From NCBI GenBank assembly GCA_041875495.1, contig CP112982.1, forward strand, positions 3,472,001 through 3,536,000: 64,000 nt of DNA, given 5' to 3'. Below, one piece after another: positions 1 to 9,035 of the stretch. Position numbers and translations under genes: made by a program. Position 1 is the stretch's first letter. Each line of letters opens with the position of its first letter. Source of the stretch: Halomonas sp. CH40. GTDB lineage: Bacteria > Pseudomonadota > Gammaproteobacteria > Pseudomonadales > Halomonadaceae. The notes under the pieces are model-generated. The model was not told the DNA's origin. It saw only the letters and a program-made list of their open reading frames with translations, and ran no database searches.

Positions 1-329
1 GCCACCGCATCCTCAAGCCGGGCGGCGTCATGGTGCAGCAGAGTGAATCACCGCTTTACCACAGTGGTTCCATCATTCGGGAACTGCGCCGAGATATGCG
101 TGAAGCCGGTTTTTCCAGCGTCGCTACCCTGCCGTTCCCCCAGCCGGTTTATCCCTCTGGCTGGTGGAGCGTCACTCTGGCAGGCAAGCAGTGTTCGGTT
201 GAGAGCTTTCGTGAAGAGGCAGTTGCCGAACACACAATGCCGCTTCAGTACTATACGCTGGCGGCCCACCGCGGCGCCCTGACACTCCCGCCCTTCATGC
301 GCCAGGCATTGGATGAAACACCTGCCTGA
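1..329 (+). CDS. speE: Spermidine synthase, C-terminal part (gene cut by window edge)
   Basis: The window opens inside this gene; the readable frame begins at base 3 with HRILKPGGVM. Spermidine synthase transfers the aminopropyl group of decarboxylated S-adenosylmethionine to putrescine in the cytoplasm. The visible part contains the family's C-terminal landmarks VQQSESPLYH, IRELRRDMREAGF and PQPVYPSGWWSVTLA, which build the end of the Rossmann-like methyltransferase-type fold. About 109 residues are present of a usual 280-290. It ends well before the sigma-54 promoter of the next operon, so it is not co-transcribed with aap from that promoter. Family assignment is firm from motifs; the N-terminus is outside the window. 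Confidence 0.9.
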   Translation, partial: HRILKPGGVMVQQSESPLYHSGSIIRELRRDMREAGFSSVATLPFPQPVYPSGWWSVTLAGKQCSVESFREEAVAEHTMPLQYYTLAAHRGALTLPPFMRQALDETPA

Positions 330-351
330 TGAATCTTTTCTGGCTAAGCCT

Positions 352-367
352 TGCACCTTTTTGGTGA
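352..367 (+). promoter_or_regulatory. Putative NtrC binding site upstream of aapJ
   Basis: TGCACCTTTTTGGTGA is a near-palindrome that fits the NtrC consensus GCACC-N5-GGTGC at all but the last base. It lies about 110-125 bp upstream of the -24 element of the sigma-54 promoter at 476-491, a normal enhancer distance. NtrC control of the aap amino-acid importer is an inference from site and position. Confidence 0.6.
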
Positions 368-475
368 AGACAAACGTCTAAATGGCACACTTGTGAGCAG
401 CAATGTTTCGCAGGTGTGTCTTTTGCAGAGAATAATTTGCGTTGAAAAGCGCTGAATTCAGAACCATACCCTTGA

Positions 476-491
476 TGGCACTTTCCTTGCT
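476..491 (+). promoter_or_regulatory. Sigma-54 (RpoN) promoter of aapJQMP
   Basis: TGGCACTTTCCTTGCT matches the -24/-12 consensus TGGCAC-N5-TTGC(A/T) perfectly, with the required ten bases between the GG and GC dinucleotides. Transcription would start near base 502, leaving a leader of about 64 bases before the aapJ ATG at 566. Together with the NtrC-like site at 352-367 this predicts nitrogen-limitation control. Confidence 0.8.
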
Positions 492-565
492 AGGTTTTAG
501 TGACATGCCTTGGCATGCGTTTATCAAAAGACGTAACGACACTTAACCACGTAAGGTGAATTCCC

Positions 566-1591
566 ATGCTAAACAAGAAGAACCTGGTTCTCGCAGTGTC
601 CACGAGTGCACTGGCCCTGGCCAGTATTTCCAGTGCCCATGCTTCTACTCTGGAAGATACAATGGAGCGTGAGGCTGTGCGCTGTGGCGTCAGCGATGGT
701 CTGCCCGGCTTTTCAGCACCCGACGACGATGGTAACTGGCAAGGCCTGGACGTGGATGTCTGCCGCGCGGTCGCCGCTGCTGTGCTAGGCGATGCGGATG
801 CCGTTGACTATGTATCCCTCAACGCCGTTGAGCGTTTCACTGCACTACAGTCTGGCGAAGTCGATGTGCTGTCGCGTAACACCACCTGGACAACCACCCG
901 CGATACCACCTTGGGAATCAACTTTGCAGGTGTCAGCTTCTACGATGGCCAGGGCTTTATGATCAGCCGTGACCTGGGTATCTCTAGCGCTTCTGAGCTC
1001 GGCGGTGCCGCCATCTGTATTCAGGCAGGTACGACTACCGAGCTTAACCTGGCAGACTATTTCCGTGCCAACGACATGGAATTTGACCCCATCGTATTTG
1101 ATACCTCAGAGCAGACCGTTGGCGGCTATCAGGCCGGCCGCTGTGATGTCCTGACCTCTGATACCTCCCAGCTGGCGGCACTGCGTATCCAGTTGGATGA
1201 CCCGGATGCTTCCGTGATCCTCAGCGACGTTATCTCCAAGGAGCCGCTCGGCCCTTCCGTGCGCCAGGGCGATGACGAATGGTTCAATATCGTCAAATGG
1301 TCGCTGTTTGCCCTGCTGAATGCAGAAGAACTTGGCATCAGCAGTGAAAACGTTGACGAGATGCTTGAATCCGAGAATCCCAATATCGTGCGTCTACTCG
1401 GCCAGGACGGCAACTACGGCGAAGGCATGGGGCTGGAAGCCGACTGGGCTTACAACATCATCAGCCAGGTCGGCAACTACTCAGAAATCTATGACCGCAA
1501 CGTCGGCATGGATTCACCGCTGCAGATTGAGCGCGGTGTCAACGCACTCTGGACCGATGGCGGCCTGCAGTACGCACCGCCCATCCGTTAA
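566..1591 (+). CDS. aapJ: General L-amino acid ABC transporter, periplasmic binding protein AapJ
   Basis: Periplasmic receptor of the broad-specificity L-amino acid importer AapJQMP (polar amino acid transport family). Residues 1-26 form a Sec signal peptide ending SSAHA-S. The mature protein has the SBP family 3 pattern: RCGVSDGLPGFS, the GLDVDVCRAVAAAV helix, and VLSRNTTWTTTRDT, which is characteristic of AapJ rather than of single-substrate binding proteins. At 341 residues it has the family's usual length. The ATG follows AAGGTGAATTCCC. It is the first gene of a four-gene operon behind a sigma-54 promoter, and a hairpin at 1610-1627 separates it from the membrane genes. The many Asp and Glu residues suit a halophile's exported protein. 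Confidence 0.95.
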   Translation: MLNKKNLVLAVSTSALALASISSAHASTLEDTMEREAVRCGVSDGLPGFSAPDDDGNWQGLDVDVCRAVAAAVLGDADAVDYVSLNAVERFTALQSGEVDVLSRNTTWTTTRDTTLGINFAGVSFYDGQGFMISRDLGISSASELGGAAICIQAGTTTELNLADYFRANDMEFDPIVFDTSEQTVGGYQAGRCDVLTSDTSQLAALRIQLDDPDASVILSDVISKEPLGPSVRQGDDEWFNIVKWSLFALLNAEELGISSENVDEMLESENPNIVRLLGQDGNYGEGMGLEADWAYNIISQVGNYSEIYDRNVGMDSPLQIERGVNALWTDGGLQYAPPIR

Positions 1592-1609
1592 GCGTCCCGT
1601 GTAATCCAG

Positions 1610-1627
1610 GCCCGCCGCAAGGCGGGC
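1610..1627 (+). terminator. Intercistronic hairpin after aapJ
   Basis: GCCCGCC-GCAA-GGCGGGC forms a 7-bp GC stem with a GNRA-type tetraloop, followed by a loose T-rich stretch (TTCTTGATCGTGTTTTT). It sits between the binding-protein gene and aapQ. It may terminate part of the transcripts or protect the aapJ 3' end, which would raise receptor over permease. Confidence 0.7.
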
Positions 1628-1664
1628 TTCTTGATCGTGTTTTTGTGCCACGGAGACGCCACCC

Positions 1665-2855
1665 ATGTCTGTAAAACCCACTCCTCGCCCGGCAGGCCAA
1701 AAGCCCCCGTTCTGGCGAGACAGGGCCAAACGAGCGCTTATCTTTCAGCTGTTGCTGATTGCCGCCGTTGCTGCCTTTCTGCTTTATATTGTCGGTAATA
1801 CTCAGGACAACTTATCCGAACGTGGCATCACCACCGGGTTTGGTTTCCTGAGTAATACCGCCGGTTTCGGCATTGTTCAGAGCCTGATCGACTATTCCTC
1901 GCAGAGTAGCTATGGGCGCACCTTTGTGGTTGGCCTACTGAATACCCTGCTGGTTGGCGGCCTGGGCGTGTTGGCAGCGACGATTATTGGCTTTACCGTC
2001 GGCATCGCTCGGCTGTCACCTAATTGGCTGATTGCGCGTCTTGCCAATGTCTATATCGAAACCTTCCGTAATATCCCTTTGCTGCTACAGATTTTTTTCT
2101 GGTACTTCGCCGTCTTGCGCACCTTGCCAAGCGCTCGGGAAAGCATGGCCTTTGGTGAAGCCATTTTTCTGAATGTGCGCGGCCTCTACCTGCCTCAGCC
2201 GCTGTTTGAATCCGGCTTTGGCCTGATTCCCGCTACTTTTCTGGTGGCCATTGTCGCCAGTATTGCGCTGATGATCTGGAACAAGCGCCGTCATGAAGCG
2301 ACCGGTAAACGCCTCCCTGCTGGCTGGTTATCATTGGTGCTGATTTTTGGTCTGCCGCTTGTGGTACTAATCGCCACCGGTGTGCCAGTGACCTGGGAAA
2401 TGCCTGAACTGCGCGGCTTCAACTTCCGTGGCGGTATTACCATTATTCCCGAATTTCTCGCCCTGTGGTTGGCACTCTCGATCTATACGGCGTCGTTTAT
2501 CGCCGAAATTGTCCGCTCAGGTATCCAGGCGATTTCCCACGGCCAGACGGAAGCAGCCCAGGCATTGAGCCTGCCGCGCAATCTGATCCTTAAGTTGGTC
2601 ATCATTCCTCAAGCCATGCGGGTGATTATTCCGCCGCTGACCAGTCAGTATCTCAATCTGATCAAGAACTCATCGCTGGCCACGGCGATTGGCTACCCCG
2701 ATCTGGTCTCGGTATTTGCCGGCACGACGCTCAACCAGACGGGGCAAGCGATTGAGGTAATTGCCATGACCATGGCGGTGTATCTCACCATCAGCCTTTT
2801 GGTATCGATGTTCATGAACTGGTTCAACGCCCGCGTGGCGCTGGTCGAACGCTAG
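1665..2855 (+). CDS. aapQ: General L-amino acid ABC transporter, permease AapQ
   Basis: Inner-membrane permease of the AapJQMP importer. An N-terminal membrane segment lies at about residues 25-45, and the HisM-type permease domain carries the coupling (EAA) loop near residues 285-310 (GQTEAAQALSLPRN), followed by QAMRVIIPPLTSQYLNLIKNSS. Length is 396 residues, normal for AapQ, which is larger than ordinary amino-acid permeases because of an inserted loop. ATG is preceded by CGGAGACGCCACCC. It pairs with AapM as a heterodimer and is energised by AapP. Confidence 0.94.
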   Translation: MSVKPTPRPAGQKPPFWRDRAKRALIFQLLLIAAVAAFLLYIVGNTQDNLSERGITTGFGFLSNTAGFGIVQSLIDYSSQSSYGRTFVVGLLNTLLVGGLGVLAATIIGFTVGIARLSPNWLIARLANVYIETFRNIPLLLQIFFWYFAVLRTLPSARESMAFGEAIFLNVRGLYLPQPLFESGFGLIPATFLVAIVASIALMIWNKRRHEATGKRLPAGWLSLVLIFGLPLVVLIATGVPVTWEMPELRGFNFRGGITIIPEFLALWLALSIYTASFIAEIVRSGIQAISHGQTEAAQALSLPRNLILKLVIIPQAMRVIIPPLTSQYLNLIKNSSLATAIGYPDLVSVFAGTTLNQTGQAIEVIAMTMAVYLTISLLVSMFMNWFNARVALVER

Positions 2856-2874
2856 GCCTGATGAGGATAACAAG

Positions 2875-3975
2875 ATGATTCATAATCGTGACATGATTGA
2901 TGAGCGGCCAGCGCCCAAAAGTACTATTGGCCCACTGGCCTGGCTGCGTGCCAACCTATTCAACGGCCCGATCAACTCGTTGTTTACCTTGATCGGGCTT
3001 TATCTGGTGTATCTGCTGTTTGTGCCCGCTATACAGTGGGCCTTTATCAACGCCGACTGGATCGGCACCAGCCGCGACGACTGCTCCCGCGAAGGCGCCT
3101 GCTGGGTGTTTGTGAATGCCCGTATCGGGCAGTTTATCTACGGGCTCTACCCCAGTGAGGAAACCTGGCGGCCCAATATTATATTTGCCGGCTTCTTTGC
3201 GCTGATCGCCTGGCTGGCGATTCCCCGCCTGCCCTTAAAACGCTGGGTCGCCACCTTTGCCCTGCTGGCATTTCCCGTTATCGCGTTCGTATTGCTGCAT
3301 GGTGGCTATTTCAACCTGACCGTTGTACCCACCAGCCAGTGGGGTGGCCTGATGCTGACCCTGCTGCTGGCCACGGTGGGCATGATAGCGGCCTTGCCGA
3401 TTGGCATCATGCTGGCCCTTGGGCGGCGCTCGGAAATGCCGATTGTAAAAAGCTTTTGCGTGGTATTTATCGAGTTCTGGCGCGGCGTGCCCTTGATCAC
3501 CATTCTGTTCATGGCCTCGGTCATGCTCCCGTTGTTTTTGCCCGGGGATATAAACATTGATCGTCTGGTACGGGCGCTTATCGGCATTACCCTGTTCCAG
3601 AGTGCCTATATGGCGGAGGTGATTCGCGGGGGACTACAGGCCATCCCCAAAGGTCAGGAAGAGGCTGCCGCTGCGCTGGGGATGACCTACTGGAAACGCA
3701 TGGGCCTGATTGTACTGCCCCAGGCGCTGAAGATGATGATTCCCGGTATCGTCAATACCTTTATCTCGCTGTTCAAGGACACCACTCTGGTGATGATCAT
3801 CGGGCTGTTTGATCTGCTGGGTATCGTCCAGGCGGCCCTGTCGGATTCACGCTGGCTGGGCTTCTCGCTGGAAGGCTATGTGTTTGCCGCCTTCATGTTC
3901 TGGATTTTCTGTTTCAGCATGTCGCGCTACAGCCAATACCTTGAGCGCAAACTGCATACCGGCCACCGGAACTAG
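2875..3975 (+). CDS. aapM: General L-amino acid ABC transporter, permease AapM
   Basis: Second inner-membrane permease of the Aap system, 366 residues. Several hydrophobic segments precede the conserved domain, which begins near TSQWGGLMLTLLLA and contains the EAA loop GQEEAAAALGMTYWKR followed by QALKMMIPGIVNTFISLFKDTTL. Residues with paired cysteines (DDCSREGACW) lie in an early periplasmic loop, typical of AapM. The start ATG is 19 bases after the aapQ stop with GAGG upstream. It works as a heterodimer with AapQ. Confidence 0.94.
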   Translation: MIHNRDMIDERPAPKSTIGPLAWLRANLFNGPINSLFTLIGLYLVYLLFVPAIQWAFINADWIGTSRDDCSREGACWVFVNARIGQFIYGLYPSEETWRPNIIFAGFFALIAWLAIPRLPLKRWVATFALLAFPVIAFVLLHGGYFNLTVVPTSQWGGLMLTLLLATVGMIAALPIGIMLALGRRSEMPIVKSFCVVFIEFWRGVPLITILFMASVMLPLFLPGDINIDRLVRALIGITLFQSAYMAEVIRGGLQAIPKGQEEAAAALGMTYWKRMGLIVLPQALKMMIPGIVNTFISLFKDTTLVMIIGLFDLLGIVQAALSDSRWLGFSLEGYVFAAFMFWIFCFSMSRYSQYLERKLHTGHRN

Positions 3976-4050
3976 CAGCCGTTACTGAACAACGATCTAT
4001 TAAAGACTGGCTTATTTAATAACAGTTTATAAAACAGGGTGAATATCGCT

Positions 4051-4812
4051 ATGGCACAAACAGCGATCGACAACGCAGACCTAATGGTCGAAATGCATAA
4101 CGTCAACAAGTGGTATGGCGATTTCCATGTTCTGCGCGATATCAATCTGCAGGTAAGACGCGGTGAGCGCATCGTGATCTGCGGGCCATCTGGCTCCGGC
4201 AAATCCACCATGATCCGCTGTATCAATCATCTTGAAGAGCACCAGCAAGGGGATATCACGGTCGGCGGCGTGCCCCTGACCCAGGATGTAAAACGCATCG
4301 AGCAGATACGCCGCAGCGTGGGCATGGTGTTTCAGCACTTTAACCTGTTTCCGCATCTGAGCGTGCTGGAGAACTGCTGTATTGCGCCCATGTGGGTGCA
4401 AAAGAAACCGCGCAAGGAAGCCGAAGAGCTGGCCATGCAATACCTGGAACGGGTACGTATTGCTGAGCAAGCGCTCAAGTACCCGGGCCAGCTTTCCGGC
4501 GGCCAGCAGCAGCGCGTGGCGATTGCCCGCTCGCTGTGCATGCATCCGGAGGTCATGCTGTTTGACGAGCCAACCTCAGCCCTGGACCCAGAGATGATCA
4601 AGGAAGTGCTGGATGTCATGGTTGAGCTGGCTGAAGAAGGCATGACCATGCTGTGCGTCACCCACGAAATGGGCTTTGCCAAAACCGTGGCCGACAGGGT
4701 GATTTTTATGGACCAGGGCCAGATCATTGAGGAAAACGCGCCAGAGCCTTTCTTCAACGACCCGCAATCCGAGCGTACCCAGCTGTTTCTCAGTCAGATT
4801 CTGGGACACTAA
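4051..4812 (+). CDS. aapP: General L-amino acid ABC transporter, ATPase AapP
   Basis: Cytoplasmic ATPase of the Aap importer. Walker A is GPSGSGKST (about residues 45-53), the Q-loop region is [10 protein letters not shown], the signature is LSGGQQQRV and Walker B is [13 protein letters not shown], followed by the switch histidine in [10 protein letters not shown] start at ATG 4051, which has CAGGGTGA eight bases upstream; an in-frame GTG at 4039 would add four residues and is less well placed. The stop codon overlaps by four bases with the convergent phosphatase gene, so the two 3' ends share sequence and no terminator separates them. Confidence 0.94.
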   Translation: MAQTAIDNADLMVEMHNVNKWYGDFHVLRDINLQVRRGERIVICGPSGSGKSTMIRCINHLEEHQQGDITVGGVPLTQDVKRIEQIRRSVGMVFQHFNLFPHLSVLENCCIAPMWVQKKPRKEAEELAMQYLERVRIAEQALKYPGQLSGGQQQRVAIARSLCMHPEVMLFDEPTSALDPEMIKEVLDVMVELAEEGMTMLCVTHEMGFAKTVADRVIFMDQGQIIEENAPEPFFNDPQSERTQLFLSQILGH

Positions 4813-5420
4813 GACGTCGGCCATATCGTAATGCTGGCAGGTGCCAGCGCAAGCTGATTGCGATGCTGGGTAAGCGCTTGCTGAGCCAGTGCGGTCAGCA
4901 GGATTTGCAGCGGGTCGCCATGGCTGACCAGCAAGATGGTTTCGCCTTGTGCGCGCGCTTCCCAGCCATCAATCACCGTGCACATCCGCGCAGCCACCTG
5001 GCTGACGGCTTCAACGCCCTGCCAGCGGTGCTCAGCAGACACGGCATCCTGCGCCCACACCTTGGCGTAGCAAGTATCTGGCTGGGTATCAAAAGCGCCG
5101 AAGAATCGCTCGCGCAGGCCCTGCTCGGCTATCAGCGGCAGGCCAAAGTGTGTGGCCACACGCGCCGCCGTCTGGGTAGTACGTAAAAAGTCCGAATGCA
5201 CGATGCGTGTGGGCACTGGCCACGCCCACTCACTCACTACCTCAGCCAGCTGCTGCTCGCCGTTGGGTGATAAGCCATAGCCGTTAAGCCCCTGCTCAGG
5301 TGAGCTGATGATAATGCCGGCCTGATTGGCCTGGCTATGGCCGTGGCGCATCAACAGATAGCAGTTACGCCAATCACTGGCCGTAATGAAAGTATTTGGC
5401 ATAGGTTCAGGAAAGTTCAT
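4809..5420 (-). CDS. Histidine phosphatase family protein (phosphoglycerate-mutase-like)
   Basis: Member of the branch-1 histidine phosphatase superfamily. The RHG catalytic motif is [14 protein letters not shown] near residues 22-35 and the second catalytic histidine is in [14 protein letters not shown] near the C-terminus. Between them R(T)TQTAARVA and ERFFGAFD mark the phosphate pocket and acid residue region. At 203 residues it matches small SixA/CobC/GpmB-like phosphatases; the sequence alone does not fix the substrate. It converges on aapP with a four-base overlap. Confidence 0.82.
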   Translation of the reverse strand: MNFPEPMPNTFITASDWRNCYLLMRHGHSQANQAGIIISSPEQGLNGYGLSPNGEQQLAEVVSEWAWPVPTRIVHSDFLRTTQTAARVATHFGLPLIAEQGLRERFFGAFDTQPDTCYAKVWAQDAVSAEHRWQGVEAVSQVAARMCTVIDGWEARAQGETILLVSHGDPLQILLTALAQQALTQHRNQLALAPASITIWPTS

Positions 5421-5555
5421 CTGTCATCCATAAATTCGTATTGTGCCCAGCGCTCGCGCCTCTGCAACTGTAGTTTACCCCTCATACGAGTTTGACCAAA
5501 CGGCGAACACTTGCCATGGTGAAAGAGCAACCAATGACAAGGAGGACGTACAACG

Positions 5556-5987
5556 ATGACCACCTATATCGTGGTAGCTGATGCCGCCCGCGCACGCATC
5601 TTTACCCGTGATGCGTTGGATCTCACTGAGCACGACAGCCTGGTACATGCAGAGGGCAGGCTGCATGAAGGGGATCTGGTCACCGACCGCTGTGGTGCCG
5701 ATGTCCATGAATCAGCGTCAACGTCGGCACGCTCATCTGGTGAAGAAGGGGCAGCCTCGCAGCATGAAAACGAACTATTCGCCAAGGAAGTCGCTCAGCG
5801 TCTGTATAGCGCCCGCGTCGATAACAGCATGGAAAAGCTCATCATGGTTGCGCCACCTAAATTTCTTGGTTTGCTGCGTGAAAAGTTAGATAACACGACT
5901 CAAAAGCTGGTCATTCATACGCTTTCAAAAGACCTTAGCAAGGCGTCACTGGCCGATATCCAAAACGCCGTCAGCGATTTACGTTAA
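5556..5987 (+). CDS. Host attachment family protein (baeRF-like)
   Basis: A 143-residue protein of the family annotated as 'host attachment protein / protein required for attachment to host cells'. It opens with MTTYIVVADAARARIF, the beta-strand typical of the family and related to eRF1 domain 1 / baeRF folds, and continues with FAKEVAQRL and LIMVAPPKFLGLLREKL. The middle (about residues 48-70) is polar and probably a flexible loop. ATG is preceded by AAGGAGGACGTACAACG. The name is historical; the biochemical role is not established and no host interaction should be assumed. It stands alone between a convergent-side phosphatase and a chemoreceptor. Confidence 0.75.
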   Translation: MTTYIVVADAARARIFTRDALDLTEHDSLVHAEGRLHEGDLVTDRCGADVHESASTSARSSGEEGAASQHENELFAKEVAQRLYSARVDNSMEKLIMVAPPKFLGLLREKLDNTTQKLVIHTLSKDLSKASLADIQNAVSDLR

Positions 5988-6035
5988 CACTTTCATCGGT
6001 ACTCGCTGTTTTTTTTATCAAGGCTGCTTTTACAC

Positions 6036-6062
6036 TAAAGAAGTGGTCGCTCTTGCCGATAA
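6036..6062 (+). promoter_or_regulatory. Sigma-28 (FliA) promoter of the chemoreceptor gene
   Basis: TAAAGAAG, an 11-base spacer, then GCCGATAA. The -10 element is a perfect match to the flagellar sigma-28 consensus and the -35 matches in its TAAAG core. The ATG of the MCP gene is 31 bases downstream. This puts the chemoreceptor in the late flagellar/chemotaxis class. Confidence 0.8.
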
Positions 6063-6093
6063 TCGTCTGATTCCTGATGATTAGAGAGCGACC

Positions 6094-7944
6094 ATGTTTT
6101 TTTCCTTGCGAACCCGCATCCTAATGGCCGCCCTCACGGCCATCGTATTAGCACTGATGATTAACGGCATTGTCAGTTACACCACCGTTAAACACCACAA
6201 TAACCAACAGGTCAGCAGCAACCTAAGCGCCGTCGTGAACGGCAACACCCAGGCGCTTAACGAGTGGTTCAATGTCCGTTATGCCATGCTGGAGAGCATG
6301 GAAGAAGCCGTAGCGTCTCCTTCACCCAAGCCTGCCTTGCGCCAGCTGGAGACCTCGGGAGACTTTATGTCGACCTACTTGGCCACGCCTTCGGACTCAT
6401 CCCTTGTCACCTCGGATGACTGGGTTCCTCCCAGCGATTATGACCCACGCGAACGCCCCTGGTATCAGGCGGCCGTACGCGAGCGGGAGACGATCATCAC
6501 CGCGCCCTATGTCGACGCACAAACCGGCAATCTGGTGGTGACCTTTGCCCGCCCCTACTACAGCGGAAATCGGCTGGAAGCAGTGATCGGTGCCGATATC
6601 ATGATCGGGGATATCATTGATATTGTGGCCAATATTGCCCCGACGCCATCTAGTTTTGGCTTTCTGACCACAGACGATGGCACCTTGGTCGCGCACCCTG
6701 ACACCGCGCTGACTCTCGAGCCTGCCACCGCTATCAACCCAGCACTCAGCGCCGAGCAGTTGGGCAGCATTGCCTCCAACGACACTCCCACCCACATTAC
6801 CTTGCAGGATAGGGATAAACGGCTTTTGGGCCGCACGCTTAATGGCACCAGTGGTTGGCAGTTAACGGTTGCGCTGGATGAGCACGAAGCCACTGCAGGC
6901 CTGCGCGCCATTGTCACCACCTCGACTATCACCCTCTTGGCCGTCGCCGCCATCACCGCCGTGGTATTGGGTGTACTGCTGAAACTGCTGCTACGCCGCC
7001 TATTGTCCGCCCGGGATGCCATGCATAATATTGCCTCTGGTGAAGGCGACCTGACCCAGCGCCTGCCTGAGCAGGGCCATGATGAGATTGCCCAGATTGC
7101 CGCAGCCTTCAACCGCTTCGTTTCAAGAATGGATGATGTGCTGATCGACGTGCGCCAAAGCAGCCAGGCAGTCAGTACGGCGGCCACAGAAATTGCCACC
7201 GGCGGGCAGGATCTTTCACGCCGCACTGAGAACACCGCCTCCAGCCTTCAGCAGACATCGGCTTCCATGGAAGAAATTACTAGTACCGTCGAGCATACGG
7301 CAGCCTCAGCCCGGGAAGCCAACCAGCTTTCCGATGCGGCCGCCCAGGTCGCTGAGCGGGGCGGCCAGGCAGTGGCTGAAGTGGTGACGACCATGGAGGA
7401 AATTGCCACGTCCTCTCATCAGATTGGCGATATTGTGGCACTGATGGACGGCATTGCCTTCCAGACCAATTTATTGGCCCTCAACGCCTCCGTTGAAGCT
7501 GCCCGTGCCGGTGAGCATGGCCGTGGGTTTGCCGTGGTAGCCGATGAAGTGCGCAAACTGGCCAGCCGCAGTACCGACGCCGCCAACGATATCAAGCGCC
7601 TGATCGAGACCTCACAAAGCCGGGTGGAAAATGGCACCCTCCTGGTACAGCGTGCGGGCGACACCATGCAGGATATTGTGCGCAACATCGCTCAGGTCAG
7701 CGATGTACTGGGAGAGATCAGCTCGGCAACAGGCGAGCAAAGCGATGGCATTGGCCAGGTCAACGTGGCGGTAGCTGAGCTTGATCGCATGACCCAGGAA
7801 AACGCCGCCATGGTGGAAGAATCCACGACGGCTGCTGAACAGCTAAGGGAACAGGCGCAACATTTATCCGAAGTGATCAGCCACTTCAAGCTATCACTAG
7901 CCAACCAACCGGCTCTAGGATCAGGCCAGGCTCGCCTGCCCTGA
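6094..7944 (+). CDS. Methyl-accepting chemotaxis protein with amino-acid-type dCache sensor
   Basis: Inner-membrane chemoreceptor, 616 residues. TM1 lies at about 8-30, a periplasmic dCache_1 domain at about 35-265, TM2 at about 275-298, HAMP just after it, and a cytoplasmic signalling helix hairpin with the highly conserved tip ([15 protein letters not shown] nearby). In the sensor, Y116, R121, W123, Y124 and D168 have the identities and spacing of the amino-acid-binding dCache motif defined on PctA-type receptors. L-amino acids are therefore the predicted attractants, which fits the neighbouring aap importer. A FliA promoter precedes it. No C-terminal CheR-docking pentapeptide is visible. 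It converges on finR with an 8-base gap. Confidence 0.92.
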   Translation: MFFSLRTRILMAALTAIVLALMINGIVSYTTVKHHNNQQVSSNLSAVVNGNTQALNEWFNVRYAMLESMEEAVASPSPKPALRQLETSGDFMSTYLATPSDSSLVTSDDWVPPSDYDPRERPWYQAAVRERETIITAPYVDAQTGNLVVTFARPYYSGNRLEAVIGADIMIGDIIDIVANIAPTPSSFGFLTTDDGTLVAHPDTALTLEPATAINPALSAEQLGSIASNDTPTHITLQDRDKRLLGRTLNGTSGWQLTVALDEHEATAGLRAIVTTSTITLLAVAAITAVVLGVLLKLLLRRLLSARDAMHNIASGEGDLTQRLPEQGHDEIAQIAAAFNRFVSRMDDVLIDVRQSSQAVSTAATEIATGGQDLSRRTENTASSLQQTSASMEEITSTVEHTAASAREANQLSDAAAQVAERGGQAVAEVVTTMEEIATSSHQIGDIVALMDGIAFQTNLLALNASVEAARAGEHGRGFAVVADEVRKLASRSTDAANDIKRLIETSQSRVENGTLLVQRAGDTMQDIVRNIAQVSDVLGEISSATGEQSDGIGQVNVAVAELDRMTQENAAMVEESTTAAEQLREQAQHLSEVISHFKLSLANQPALGSGQARLP

Positions 7945-7952
7945 TACGGCTG

Positions 7953-8885
7953 TCAGAGAATCGGTGGTAACTCAATCTCATCGCTGCGCTGAGCATCAGC
8001 GGTCATTTCCCGGCAAACGCGTAGAAATTCGCGTACGCCGGGAGTCAGGTACTTGTGCCGGTGCCAGATAAAGGTGAACTGGCGCTTAAGATCAAGCTCA
8101 GGGGTCGGCAAAGGCACCAGGCTACCGCGACGAAACGCATCGCGCAGCGCCAGCCGGGAAACGCAGCCAATGCCCAGCCCTGACTCCACCGCCCGCTTGA
8201 TACCTTCCGTATGCTCCAGCTCCAACAGGGTATTGAAACGGCTGCGGCGGTGGCGGGCGGCCTGCTCAAGCGTCAGCCGCGTGCCTGAGCCTTCTTCACG
8301 CATGATCCAGTCCTCGCGCAGCAGTTCCTCCAGCTCCAGGCGTTCCCGCCCCGCCAGAGGGTGGTGCGGCGAGCAGAACACACACAGCTCATCATCCACC
8401 CAGGGCTGGCTGATAATGCTTTCATCATCGCAATGCCCCTCAATCAGGCCGATATCGAGGGTATGTTGGCGTACGCCTTCAATAATATGTCGGGTATTGC
8501 GCACCGCCAAGCGTGCCCGGCTACCGGGGAAACGCTGCATGAAATCACTGATCAGCAGCGTTGCCAGATAATTGCCGATTGTCAGTGTCGCCCCTACATG
8601 TAGCGTGCCGACGCCCTTCTGGCCGCGCAGCAAGCCTTCAATTTCTTCACCACGATCAAGCAGCGCCACCGCCTTGGGCAATAGCTGAAACCCCAGCGCA
8701 TTGAGCTTGAGACGCTTGCCCTGTCGATCCAGCAGCTGGCAGTCAAACTGGCGCTCCAGCTCGGCCAGTGCGGTGCTGGTCGCCGATTGCGACATAGCCA
8801 GCGTCCGGGCAGCATGCGAGACACTTTCGTGCTGGGCCACGGCGACAAAGACCTCTAACTGACGCAAGGTGAAATGCATAAACAT
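7953..8885 (-). CDS. finR: LysR-family regulator, FinR-like
   Basis: LysR-type regulator of 310 residues. A winged HTH at about residues 4-63 (FTLRQLEVFVAVAQHESVSH, SQSATSTALAELE) is followed by a substrate-binding-like effector domain. It is divergent from fpr (ferredoxin-NADP reductase). In pseudomonads the LysR regulator FinR is divergent from and controls fpr, so this context drives the name. The first ATG (8885) has an in-frame ATG two codons later; neither has a strong Shine-Dalgarno. The 150-base divergent spacer contains AT-rich dyads (ATATCTATAT and ACAGATATATG) that are candidate LysR boxes. Confidence 0.75.
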   Translation of the reverse strand: MFMHFTLRQLEVFVAVAQHESVSHAARTLAMSQSATSTALAELERQFDCQLLDRQGKRLKLNALGFQLLPKAVALLDRGEEIEGLLRGQKGVGTLHVGATLTIGNYLATLLISDFMQRFPGSRARLAVRNTRHIIEGVRQHTLDIGLIEGHCDDESIISQPWVDDELCVFCSPHHPLAGRERLELEELLREDWIMREEGSGTRLTLEQAARHRRSRFNTLLELEHTEGIKRAVESGLGIGCVSRLALRDAFRRGSLVPLPTPELDLKRQFTFIWHRHKYLTPGVREFLRVCREMTADAQRSDEIELPPIL

Positions 8886-9035
8886 TGACCTATATCTATA
8901 TGCTGGATAAGCGTTATCAATATTATTGACTTAACAGATATATGGCATTTTTTTAGACTAAGATGCAACAGTAAACCGATCTTTTATTCAATTTATGAAT
9001 AAAAACGCTTTTTTTAACGCCTTACCGGAGACACC

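Noticed and set aside
4039-4050. GTG start for aapP
   Set aside because: The ATG at 4051 has a properly spaced ribosome site; GTG would add four unsupported residues.
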